Source: Paracoccaceae bacterium (GTDB taxonomy: Bacteria; Pseudomonadota; Alphaproteobacteria; Rhodobacterales; Rhodobacteraceae). Taken from it: DNA of 16,463 bases. Below the pieces are notes generated by a model, which saw nothing but the letters and a program-made list of their open reading frames with translations, was not told the origin of the DNA and made no database searches. The DNA is taken from contig DOOI01000123.1 in the NCBI GenBank assembly GCA_003512825.1, positions 1-16,463 on the forward strand. Reading direction: 5' to 3'. This document shows positions 1 through 8,531 of the stretch, one piece after another. Positions within the stretch are counted from its first letter, which is position 1. Each line of letters starts with the position of its first letter. Position numbers and translations under genes: made by a program.

Positions 1-44
1 GTTTGCGGAGCCAAAATGAGAGGCGGGTCCATGGCCCAAAGTAC

Positions 45-890
45 CTAAACGCCCGCCACAAAGGCCATGGGCACCGCGAGATATTCAAACGGGGCAATCG
101 TGGCGGCGCGGCCCAAGCGGTAGGCTTGGCTCAGGCAGTAACCGATAAGGCCAGAGTTGACGCCCAAGAGCACGAAAAGGCTCCAATCTTCGGGGGCTGG
201 CCAGACCCATGGGCGCAAAAGAAAAATCACCGAGCGATTGGTTGCGCCTTCTGCGAAGCGGCCATCGCCCGCGACGGCCCAAAAACCCAAAGCCACAATG
301 AGAAAGGTGGCCTGAATATAGGTTGATAGCACCGACGCGGGCGCACGCGCCCCGAGACGGCGGGTGAGGATGGAGTTAATCGCATAGCCGCACGCGGAAA
401 TGACCGGGAGCAACAGCACAAGGCGAGACGCGGGTAGATCTGCGGCAGAGGCCCAAGGGCGTTGCATCAAGACCACGCCGAGCAGGCCAATGAGCACCGC
501 CCCGATGCGCCATGGGCCAATTTTTTCGCCCAAGAACGGGACTGAAAGTAGGGTGATCAAGAGCGGCGCGACATAAAAAAGCGCCATTGCCTCGGCGAGC
601 GGAAGCACGGCTAGAGCTGCAAAATAGCTCATATTGGAGAAGATAACGAGGACGCAGCGCAAGAGATGCGTGAACGGTCGGTCCGTACGGAGTTTGTGGA
701 GCCCGCCCTCGAGGAGAACCAGACCTAACGACAAGGGCAGCGCAATGAGGGCGCGCAAGAAAACCATTTGATGAAGGGGATAGCCCCCTGAAAGTGCTTT
801 GATCAGCACATCATTGATGGTGATGCCAACGGTGCCGGCGAGAATGCAGATGATGGCGAGACCGGGACGAGAGAGGGTGTCAGTAGCCAC
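45..890 (-). CDS. DMT/EamA-family transporter, C-terminus apparently truncated
   Basis: Inner-membrane drug/metabolite transporter superfamily protein; the substrate cannot be told from sequence. The product is about 281 residues of mostly hydrophobic segments arranged as two EamA halves (about residues 10-135 and 145-281). Recognisable stretches are NDVLIKALSGG early, the PLAEAMALFYVAPL segment in the first half, and APFEYLAVPMAF near the end. The GTG at 890 is chosen because it overlaps the end of the upstream dehydrogenase gene by 11 nt; the open frame continues further upstream, but that stretch is low-complexity Arg/Pro/Ser sequence lying inside the dehydrogenase gene. No clear ribosome binding site precedes the GTG. 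The frame ends at a TAG (45-47) just after PFEYLAVPMAFVAGV, where family members normally continue with a short loop and a last helix. The reading after the TAG stays open to the window edge. It is either a shortened functional gene, a pseudogene or a sequence error. Confidence 0.8.
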   Translation of the reverse strand: MATDTLSRPGLAIICILAGTVGITINDVLIKALSGGYPLHQMVFLRALIALPLSLGLVLLEGGLHKLRTDRPFTHLLRCVLVIFSNMSYFAALAVLPLAEAMALFYVAPLLITLLSVPFLGEKIGPWRIGAVLIGLLGVVLMQRPWASAADLPASRLVLLLPVISACGYAINSILTRRLGARAPASVLSTYIQATFLIVALGFWAVAGDGRFAEGATNRSVIFLLRPWVWPAPEDWSLFVLLGVNSGLIGYCLSQAYRLGRAATIAPFEYLAVPMAFVAGV

Positions 891-1812
891 GCGCGCGGTC
901 CACAAGATGCAGGAAAGGGAGGCCTGCTTCTCCGCGCTGGATGTTTGTGGCCACGGCGCGTGCGGCGGTGCGTGGGCGCGTCGTCGAGGCGATATGGGGG
1001 GTGACTGTGATTTTGGAATGGGACCAGAACGGGTGCGCGATTGGCAAGGGCTCGTTGCGGAATGTGTCGAGGGTGGCATGGCCGACTTGGCCCGCCTCCA
1101 GCGCGCGCAGCAGGGCTTTGTCATCAATGAGCGCCCCGCGCCCCGGGTTCAAGATGACGGCGCCCTTGGGCAGTGCGGCGAGTGTCGTGTCGTTGAGGGT
1201 GTTTTCCGTTTCGGCTGTATGGGGCAATAGCAAGATGAGGATGTGTGCAGTGGAGAGCGCCTGTGTCAGGCCGTCGGCCCCCGAGAGACAGGTCAGGCCA
1301 GCCACGGATTTTGCGCTGCGGCTCCAGCCTGTGACGGGAAAGCCCAAAGCTGAAAGCGCCTGACCGCAGGCGGCGCCCAACGCGCCAAGACCCAGAATGG
1401 TCACGGGGCGCTCTTCGGCCAGCGGAGGCACGTAAGCACGCCATTTGCCATCTTGGCCGTTGATATGCAGGTCCATTCCCAAGTGATGGCGGAGCGTGTG
1501 GCCTGTGACCCATTCAACCATGCCACGCGTCAGGCCTTCGTCGACCATGCGGGCCAAGGGCACAGTCAGGGTTGGGTTGCCCACAACATCCTCGACGCCT
1601 GCCCAAAGGTTGAGCACCGCCTTCAATCGAGTGTAGGGGGTGAAATCCTGCACTGTCGAATTGGGCGCATAAACAATATAATCGACGAGTTCAGGGGCGA
1701 AGTCGGTGGCGACATTGGCTGCCACGCCCATTTCGGCCAAGGCTGTTGGCAAGTGAGTGGCGTAATTTTCCCATGCCTCGGACTTGGCGGCGAAGAGGAC
1801 GTTCACGGTCAT
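880..1812 (-). CDS. ghrA: Glyoxylate/hydroxypyruvate reductase A-like D-2-hydroxyacid dehydrogenase
   Basis: NAD(P)H-dependent cytoplasmic reductase of 2-keto acids such as glyoxylate and hydroxypyruvate. The product is 310 residues, close to the roughly 312 of E. coli GhrA. The Rossmann motif GLGALG lies at residues 141-146, followed by the GWSRS strand end at about 162-166, whose Arg fits an NADPH preference. The catalytic triad of D-2-hydroxyacid dehydrogenases is visible: R225 in NPGRG, E254 in FRNEPLP and H273 in TPHIAS. The ATG at 1812 lies 4 nt after the rodA stop and has AGGTG just upstream within the end of rodA, so it is probably translated from the same message as the elongation genes. 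The exact substrate is inferred. A link to cell-wall growth is not implied by the family; the position may simply reflect operon read-through. Confidence 0.88.
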   Translation of the reverse strand: MTVNVLFAAKSEAWENYATHLPTALAEMGVAANVATDFAPELVDYIVYAPNSTVQDFTPYTRLKAVLNLWAGVEDVVGNPTLTVPLARMVDEGLTRGMVEWVTGHTLRHHLGMDLHINGQDGKWRAYVPPLAEERPVTILGLGALGAACGQALSALGFPVTGWSRSAKSVAGLTCLSGADGLTQALSTAHILILLLPHTAETENTLNDTTLAALPKGAVILNPGRGALIDDKALLRALEAGQVGHATLDTFRNEPLPIAHPFWSHSKITVTPHIASTTRPRTAARAVATNIQRGEAGLPFLHLVDRARGY

Positions 1813-1816
1813 GGGA

Positions 1817-2956
1817 TCACCTAGGTCTGTGGATATGGGCGCTTTGGATTAAGCCAAAGCCGATAAGCAGGATCAACATGGCAGAACCGCCGTAGCTGAC
1901 AAGAGGCAGAGGCACGCCGACCACCGGAGCAAGGCCCATCACCATGGCCATGTTCACGCTGAAGAAGAGAAAGAAGGTCATCGCTACCCCGAGGGTTACC
2001 AATGAGGAGAAGCGATCCTTCATGTTCAACGCAGCGAAGAGGCAAAAGAGGATGATCAGCGCGTAAATCAACAAGAGTGAAATCGCCCCGATAAAGCCAA
2101 ACTCTTCGGCCAAGGTGTTGAAGATAAAATCGGTATGCTTTTCTGGCAGGAAGTTGAGGCGCGACTGGGTTCCTTGCATGAAGCCCTTTCCCGCCCAGCC
2201 GCCAGAGCCCATCGCAATCTTTGCCTGCGTAATATGGTAGCCTGCACCAAGGGGGTCGGACGAGGGGTCGAGGAAGGTGTCAATGCGGCGGAATTGATAG
2301 TCTTTGATCAATTGCCAATCAGTGCCGCGCGATTTGAACACAGCAGAGACCAGACCGACGGCTCCGGTGATGACGGCGGCAAAATAGGCCCAGTGAACCC
2401 CTGCTAGAAACATCACCGCACCGCCGGCGGTGAGCAGGAGAATGGCTGTGCCGAGGTCTGGTTGTTTGAGCACCAGAATGGTGGGGGCGAGAATGAAGAT
2501 GACAGGGATCGCGACCCAGAGGGGATGTGATGTCTTGCGTGCGGGGAGCCAGTCGTAATAGGCGGCGATGAACATCACGACAGTGATCTTGGCCAATTCG
2601 GAGGGTTGGAGTTGCATGAAGCCAAGGTCGATCCAGCGTTGCGCGCCCATACGGAAGGCGCCAAAAAGTTCGACAATGATCAATAAGATAAGCGCTACCG
2701 CATAGCCAACAGCTGAGACGTTGCGCCAAAACCAGATGGGCACCATCGCGACGAAGATCATGACGCCCATGCCAAGCCCGAAGCGTTTCATTTGCGCGAT
2801 GGCCCAAGGGCGCAATTCACCGCCCGCGACGGAGTAGAGCATCAAAAAGCCGACGCTCGCCACTGCGATCAGCAGCAAGATCAAGGGCCAGTTGAGCAGC
2901 AGGATTTTTCGCGGCCCGGTGGGCACGGATTTGACGGTATATTCAAGATAGCTCAT
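1817..2956 (-). CDS. rodA: RodA, SEDS-family peptidoglycan glycosyltransferase
   Basis: Inner-membrane SEDS protein that polymerises lipid II into glycan strands during cell elongation, working with the class B transpeptidase PBP2. The product is 379 residues with about ten hydrophobic helices. Family landmarks are GAQRWIDLG (104-112), the QPSELAK motif (117-123), KQPDLGTA (164-171) and PEKHTDFIF (271-279). The last holds D276, matching the aspartate known to be essential in SEDS enzymes. The C-terminal PLPLVSYGGSAM segment is also typical. The ATG at 2956 is preceded by a very strong purine-rich ribosome binding site (AAGGGAGGGG, 4 nt before the start) in the 14-nt gap after mrdA. Its neighbour mrdA encodes its cognate transpeptidase, the usual pairing. 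Also known as mrdB. Confidence 0.96.
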   Translation of the reverse strand: MSYLEYTVKSVPTGPRKILLLNWPLILLLIAVASVGFLMLYSVAGGELRPWAIAQMKRFGLGMGVMIFVAMVPIWFWRNVSAVGYAVALILLIIVELFGAFRMGAQRWIDLGFMQLQPSELAKITVVMFIAAYYDWLPARKTSHPLWVAIPVIFILAPTILVLKQPDLGTAILLLTAGGAVMFLAGVHWAYFAAVITGAVGLVSAVFKSRGTDWQLIKDYQFRRIDTFLDPSSDPLGAGYHITQAKIAMGSGGWAGKGFMQGTQSRLNFLPEKHTDFIFNTLAEEFGFIGAISLLLIYALIILFCLFAALNMKDRFSSLVTLGVAMTFFLFFSVNMAMVMGLAPVVGVPLPLVSYGGSAMLILLIGFGLIQSAHIHRPR

Positions 2957-2970
2957 CTGCCCCCTCCCTT

Positions 2971-4908
2971 TTAGGCCCGACCACGATCGGGGGTCGAGGG
3001 ACGCTCGCGTTTCAGGCGCTCTTGCAGGGCACGGATGCGGCTGCGATCCTTTTCAGGATAAGCGGTCAGGGGGGGGTCGCCATTGTAGAGGGCCTGCAAG
3101 GTGATGTCGCGCGCGATGGGCGCAGCAGCAGCCGACCCGCCGCCACCGTGTTCCACAACGAGGGATACGGCGATTTTGGGAGCATCGAAGGGGGCAAAGT
3201 TTACGAAAAGCGCATGGTCACGACGGTTCCATGGCAAGTCGTCGTTGCGGGTGACACCGCGGCGGCGTTCTTCTTCGGAGATATTGCGGACTTGGCTGGT
3301 ACCCGTCTTGCCAGCCATTCGGAAGGCATCTTCGATGATCCGGCTGTTATAGGCGGTGCCACGGCTATGGTTTGAGACCGAATACATGGCGCGGCGGATC
3401 ATCCGCAGGTTACTTTCGTTGAAGTCGAGCGAGGTGCCTTGGCCGCTTGGTTGATCGACGCCGCCGATGGACCTGATCAGGCGCGGCTGAACAGCGCGGC
3501 CTGATGCAAGGCGCGCAGTCATCACTGCGAGATGGAGTGGCGAGGCGGCGACATAGCCTTGGCCAATGGAGGCGTTGACGGTATCACCGATCACCCAATC
3601 CTTGCCGAAGGCTTCTTTCTTCCAAGCGCGCGTCGGAGCGCGGCCGCGCGCGACTGCGGACATGGGCACGTCAAACCGCACGCCGATGCCGAGTTTTTCT
3701 GCCATTGCAGAGAGCTTTTCGATGCCGAGTTTCAAGGCGAGGTCATAGTAGTAGACATCGCAGCTTTCGCGCAGGGAGGTTTCAAGATTGACGTTGCCAT
3801 GGCCGGAGCGTTTCCAGCAGTGGAATTTTCGATTTGAGACTTCGAGATGGCCGGGGCAATGGACGGTCTCTTCGGGGCCGATGATGCCCTCTTCAAGAGC
3901 TGCGAGCGCCGTGACCATTTTGAAGGTAGATCCGGGCGGATAGAGGCCTTGGACAGATTTCGACGAGAGGGGGCGGTATTCGTTTTCGGTTAAGCCTTTG
4001 TAGTCGCTTACAGAAATTCCGCGCACGAAAAGGTTTGGATCGAAAGAGGGGGCAGAGGCAATGGCCAGAATGTCGCCTGTCTCGACGTCCATGACGACGG
4101 CTGCAGCGCTTTCGGTGCTTAGGCGTGCTTCGCAATAACCTTGGAGGGCGGCGTCTACGGTGAGTTGGATGTCGGCGCCGGGTTGCCCCTCGACGCGACC
4201 CAATTCGCGCATGATGCGACCCGCAGCATTGACTTCGACGCGAAGGGTGCCGGCCTTGCCGCGCAACACTTCCTCCATTTTTGCCTCAAGCCCCACTTTG
4301 CCAATCTGGAAACGTGGCAAGAGCAGAAGTTGGTCGGGGTCTTCGATTTTGCTCAGATCATAATCTGACACGGGGCCGACATAGCCTGCAACATGGGCAA
4401 AGTCCGCACCAAGTGGATAGTAGCGCGATAGACCCACCTCGGGCGAGACACCCGGCAGAGCGGGAGCGTTAACCGCAACACGGCTGAGATCATCCCAGCT
4501 GACGCGATCGGCCACGGTGACGGGCGTGTCGCCGCGCCGCGCCTTCATTTCCTTGAGCGCTTCAGCAACGGCTTCTTCGCTCAAGCCGATGAGGACAGCG
4601 AGACGTTGGAGCACCAATTCAGGATCGCCTGCCTCTTCGCGTATGATGGAGATGCGATAGGATGGTTCGTTGACGGCGACGGGCACACCGTTTCGATCAA
4701 AAATCTGGCCTCGGGCAGGGGGCAAGAGCCGGATATTGACCCGATTTTCTTCGGCGAGCAGGCGAAACTCATCGGCCTGATCGATCTGCATCCAGCGCAT
4801 ACGCAGGCCCAACCCAGCGATAAGGGCCATTTGTGCGCCACCCAGAAACAGCGCGCGGCGGGTGAAGCGGCGGCTGAGGTCGGCGGCTTCTTGTCCTTTC
4901 CGTCTCAT
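2971..4908 (-). CDS. mrdA: Penicillin-binding protein 2 (MrdA), elongasome transpeptidase
   Basis: Class B penicillin-binding protein that cross-links peptidoglycan in the periplasm during lateral growth, paired with RodA. From the ATG at 4908 the product is 645 residues. It has a short cytoplasmic tail with many Arg, one transmembrane anchor at about 19-36, and a pedestal/dimerisation domain containing LLPPARGQIFDRNG (61-74). The transpeptidase domain carries PPGSTFK (active-site S327, K330), SCD (382-384; SxD is normal for PBP2) and KTGTS (534-538). The longer open frame up to 5121 is rejected because that extension lies inside mreD and is not PBP-like. The start overlaps the mreD stop as ATGA, so translation is probably coupled. 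The C-terminal tail after about 615 is charged and Arg-rich. Confidence 0.96.
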   Translation of the reverse strand: MRRKGQEAADLSRRFTRRALFLGGAQMALIAGLGLRMRWMQIDQADEFRLLAEENRVNIRLLPPARGQIFDRNGVPVAVNEPSYRISIIREEAGDPELVLQRLAVLIGLSEEAVAEALKEMKARRGDTPVTVADRVSWDDLSRVAVNAPALPGVSPEVGLSRYYPLGADFAHVAGYVGPVSDYDLSKIEDPDQLLLLPRFQIGKVGLEAKMEEVLRGKAGTLRVEVNAAGRIMRELGRVEGQPGADIQLTVDAALQGYCEARLSTESAAAVVMDVETGDILAIASAPSFDPNLFVRGISVSDYKGLTENEYRPLSSKSVQGLYPPGSTFKMVTALAALEEGIIGPEETVHCPGHLEVSNRKFHCWKRSGHGNVNLETSLRESCDVYYYDLALKLGIEKLSAMAEKLGIGVRFDVPMSAVARGRAPTRAWKKEAFGKDWVIGDTVNASIGQGYVAASPLHLAVMTARLASGRAVQPRLIRSIGGVDQPSGQGTSLDFNESNLRMIRRAMYSVSNHSRGTAYNSRIIEDAFRMAGKTGTSQVRNISEEERRRGVTRNDDLPWNRRDHALFVNFAPFDAPKIAVSLVVEHGGGGSAAAAPIARDITLQALYNGDPPLTAYPEKDRSRIRALQERLKRERPSTPDRGRA

Positions 4909-5444
4909 GAGCGGCGCCCCATGCCATCGACTTCGGCGGGGGTAACTTTGCGAAGGCCCACGAGCAGATGAGCAGCCCCCACAAGGGCGGGATAAGCGCA
5001 GATCGTCGCTGCGGATTGCATCAAGGTGAGACCCAGTGGCGCTTGGGGCAAGAGCAATGCAGCAAGGATCACCCGATTGCTGAGCAAGACTGCCACAAGA
5101 ATGCCGGAGACCGACAGCCATTCCATGAAAAAGTTCTGGTCACGCAGGGCAGTTGATTGCGCTTTCAGGGTTTCAGACCCGATCAGCACCAAAAGGGCCA
5201 TCAAACCGGGGGGGCGCTGCAACAAGAAATCAGCCAGTAGCATCACGCCTACCAAGAGCAATGCGGGCAGGTATTCGGGGCGGCGCACAGAAAAAGCCAA
5301 GGCGAGCGCCAATAACAGGTCTGGTCCCGCCCAGAGGGCAGGCGCCGTGTCGAGGGGCAAAAGGCTGAGAAACAGCAAGAACAACGCGGCCAGAAGGAAG
5401 GCCGACCACATAGCCCAAAGTTGAAGGCGGGCGCGCTCAATCAC
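4905..5444 (-). CDS. mreD: MreD, rod-shape-determining membrane protein
   Basis: Small integral membrane protein of the elongasome that works with MreC and MreB. Starting from the GTG at 5444 it is 179 residues, with several hydrophobic helices and the Roseobacter-type landmarks LLPLDTAP, WAGPDLLLA, RRPEYLPALLLVGVMLLADF and LLQRPPGLMALLVL. The family hallmark is the polar pair in the hydrophobic DLLLALA and ADFLLQRPPG regions. The frame is open much further upstream (to 5639), but that part lies inside mreC and is unrelated sequence. Two real start candidates remain: ATG at 5456 without a good ribosome binding site, and GTG at 5444 with GAGG six nt upstream. The GTG is preferred. The gene overlaps the mreC stop by 8 nt and its own stop overlaps the mrdA ATG, so translational coupling is likely on both sides. 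Confidence 0.9.
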   Translation of the reverse strand: MIERARLQLWAMWSAFLLAALFLLFLSLLPLDTAPALWAGPDLLLALALAFSVRRPEYLPALLLVGVMLLADFLLQRPPGLMALLVLIGSETLKAQSTALRDQNFFMEWLSVSGILVAVLLSNRVILAALLLPQAPLGLTLMQSAATICAYPALVGAAHLLVGLRKVTPAEVDGMGRRS

Positions 5445-6357
5445 TTTTGACCTCATTCGTTTGGGCCTGAGCGGCAATGGGCGGGCCTTGAAGCCTTGAG
5501 GAAGGTACCAGCATGCCGCCTGTTTCAGTGATACTTTCAACGCCGGGGTTGCGGAGCACGCGGAGGAATTCAAGGCGTTCGTAATCGGCAGAAAGGCGTA
5601 CGCGAAGTCGCCCGCCGGGATCGGCAGCAATTTGGCCAATCAAAAGACCCGGTGGAAACACGCCGCCATCGCCTGCAGTCACCACGCGGTCGCCGGGGCG
5701 GACCAGATCGGGGCTTTCAAGGAAGCTGACGGGCGGCGAGCGGGTGTTATCGCCCATGATGATTGCGGCTTGGCCTGAAGGCTGGATGCGAATGGGGATG
5801 CGGCTGGAGCTGTCTGTGAGCAAGATAACGCGCGCCGTGTTCTGGCCTACGCCGGAAATGCGTCCGACGAGGCCCAGCCCGTCCATTGCGGCCCAGCCAT
5901 CGACGATACCATCGCGCGCACCGACGTTTAGGAGCAGGGATTGACGAAAGGGGCTGCCGCTATCGGCAAGAACGACCCCGGTGACATGGGTGAGTTGCGG
6001 GTCGAGGCGGACTTTGTTGAGGTCGAGGAGACGGGCGTTTTCCTGCTCAAGCTGAACGGCGGCTTCTTTCCACATTTTCATTTGCTGCAATTCGCGGCGC
6101 AGTTCCTGATTTTGCTCGGCCAGTCGTTGATAGCTTTGGAAGTCGCGCACCAGATTTATAGCGCCCGTCACCGGGGTCATCACCCAGTCCATCCCGGGCA
6201 CGACGCGATCGATCACTTCCGCACGGAAGCGTTCGACACGCGGGCTGTCGATCCGCCAAAGAAGGAAAACCCCCAAAAGAAATATACCCAAAACCCCTAA
6301 GAGCAGGCGCTTTAGGGGGGCGGCATATTCCTCGCTCTCAGTGCGTTCGCGGGCCAA
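5437..6357 (-). CDS. mreC: MreC, rod-shape-determining protein
   Basis: Periplasmic scaffold of the elongasome, anchored in the inner membrane, that contacts PBP2 and RodA. The product is 306 residues. It has a charged cytoplasmic tail (MARERTESEEY), one transmembrane helix at about 15-34 and a coiled coil at about 70-112, rich in Gln, Glu and Arg (SYQRLAEQNQELRRELQQMK). The beta-domain follows, with GVVLADSGSPFRQSLLLNVG and GLVGRISGVG. The start is a TTG at 6357: GGAGG lies four nt upstream, no ATG or GTG is suitably placed, and the resulting N-terminus (start-ARER) matches the usual MAREK/MARER beginning I know for Rhodobacteraceae MreC. It follows mreB by 27 nt. The weak start codon may keep MreC below MreB in amount. 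Confidence 0.94.
   Translation of the reverse strand: MARERTESEEYAAPLKRLLLGVLGIFLLGVFLLWRIDSPRVERFRAEVIDRVVPGMDWVMTPVTGAINLVRDFQSYQRLAEQNQELRRELQQMKMWKEAAVQLEQENARLLDLNKVRLDPQLTHVTGVVLADSGSPFRQSLLLNVGARDGIVDGWAAMDGLGLVGRISGVGQNTARVILLTDSSSRIPIRIQPSGQAAIIMGDNTRSPPVSFLESPDLVRPGDRVVTAGDGGVFPPGLLIGQIAADPGGRLRVRLSADYERLEFLRVLRNPGVESITETGGMLVPSSRLQGPPIAAQAQTNEVKSD
5451..5454 (-). promoter_or_regulatory. Ribosome binding site deciding the mreD start
   Basis: GAGG, followed by a six-nt spacer TCAAAA, precedes the GTG at 5444. The alternative ATG at 5456 shares its G with this GAGG and has no comparable purine run upstream. This is the reason for choosing the GTG start. Confidence 0.55.
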
Positions 6358-6384
6358 GGGGCCTCCGTACAGACGGTGCGGGCG

Positions 6385-7571
<1,187 letters not shown>

Positions 7572-7610
7572 GGATGGACGAGAGGGTCCAAGAGGGCGTA
7601 GAGGGCCGCT

Positions 7611-8387
7611 ATGCTGTCTTATCAACACCTCTATCACGCTGGGAATCCAGCCGATGTTCACAAACATGCCTTGATGGCATGGATGCTGGACTATTTGACC
7701 CAAAAACCCAAACCGCTGACCTATCTTGAGACCCACTCGGGCCGTGGGATCTATGATTTGGGTGCCGCAGAGGCGCGCAAGACAGGTGAGGCGGCGGCGG
7801 GCATCGGGCAGATGGCAGCGGCGTTCAAGCCTTCGCACCCCTATTCGCGCGCGTTGACTTCGGTGCGGGCCGCCTACGGGCCGCAGAGTTATCCGGGGTC
7901 GCCGATGCTGGCAGCAACGTTGTTGCGCCCCGAGGATCGGATCGAATTGGCGGAGTTGCATCCGCAGGAAGAAGCGGCGCTCCGCGATGCGATGGCGCAA
8001 ACGCAAGCCATGGTTCACAAGGCCGAGGGGTTTTCGCTGGCGTTGAGCCTGTGCCCGCCCACACCTCGGCGAGGCGTTTTGTTGATCGACCCGTCCTATG
8101 AGATGAAAGAAGACTACGAGGTTATTCCCGGACGGATCACGGCGCTGCATCGCAAGTGGAACGTTGGCATTATTGTGCTTTGGTATCCATTGCTGTTGTC
8201 CGGCGCGCATCGCCCGATGCTGGAGGCATTGGAGGCGGCGCGGTTTCCAGAGGTCTTGCGCCATGAAGTCAGGTTTCCTCCGGTGCGACCGGGGCACCGA
8301 ATGGTTGGCTCAGGGATGTTTGTGATCAATGCGCCTTGGGGGCTTGCGGACGAGGCCAAGCGGCTGGGAACCATTTTTCGCGGCTAA
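7611..8387 (+). CDS. rlmJ: 23S rRNA (adenine(2030)-N6)-methyltransferase RlmJ
   Basis: S-adenosylmethionine-dependent methyltransferase that modifies A2030 of 23S rRNA (E. coli numbering). The product is 258 residues, slightly shorter than the roughly 280 of E. coli RlmJ. The N-terminus MLSYQHLYHAGNPADVHKH is diagnostic of the family. THSGRGIYDL (41-50) forms the cofactor-binding loop. The catalytic motif IV reads DPSY (160-163), followed by EMKEDY, where many N6-adenine methyltransferases have DPPY; the Pro-to-Ser change sits at the second position. My recollection is that DPSY also occurs in other alphaproteobacterial RlmJ proteins, so it need not mean loss of activity. The ATG at 7611 has GAGGG upstream. 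It stands alone on the plus strand, diverging from mreB and converging on leuA. Confidence 0.93.
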   Translation: MLSYQHLYHAGNPADVHKHALMAWMLDYLTQKPKPLTYLETHSGRGIYDLGAAEARKTGEAAAGIGQMAAAFKPSHPYSRALTSVRAAYGPQSYPGSPMLAATLLRPEDRIELAELHPQEEAALRDAMAQTQAMVHKAEGFSLALSLCPPTPRRGVLLIDPSYEMKEDYEVIPGRITALHRKWNVGIIVLWYPLLLSGAHRPMLEALEAARFPEVLRHEVRFPPVRPGHRMVGSGMFVINAPWGLADEAKRLGTIFRG

Positions 8388-8481
8388 AGATCTGGGCCAT
8401 ACCGCCCCCCTCGCGAGGTTTCTTGCGCGTTGGGCAGGCGTCACCGAGGGGCATGCCAACTTCGAGGGTCATGCCAAAGCG

Positions 8482-8510
8482 AAAGGGCACGCCGGAAAGG
8501 CGCCCCCTTT
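8482..8510. terminator. Hairpin between converging rlmJ and leuA
   Basis: AAAGGG (8482-8487) pairs with CCCTTT (8505-8510). An inner stem CGCC/GGCG encloses the loop GGAAA, with a small CA/CC internal loop between the stems. It lies about 95 nt after the rlmJ stop and 22 nt after the leuA stop. On the plus strand the A-rich and T-rich arm ends make it usable in both directions, although neither side has a clean T-run. The rest of the gap (8388-8531) shows only a short CATGCCAA direct repeat. Confidence 0.55.
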
Positions 8511-8531
8511 GTCGTTTGTGGTTTGATGGCT

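Noticed and set aside
891..1127. N-terminal extension of the transporter frame
   Set aside because: It is the antisense-like shifted frame of the dehydrogenase gene, Arg/Pro/Ser-rich, with no membrane segment.
880..1230. Plus-strand open frames opposite the dehydrogenase
   Set aside because: No recognisable domain or ribosome binding site; the opposite strand encodes a complete enzyme.
4909..5121. N-terminal extension of the PBP2 frame
   Set aside because: It lies wholly inside mreD, has no PBP2 character, and the ATG at 4908 overlaps the mreD stop as ATGA.
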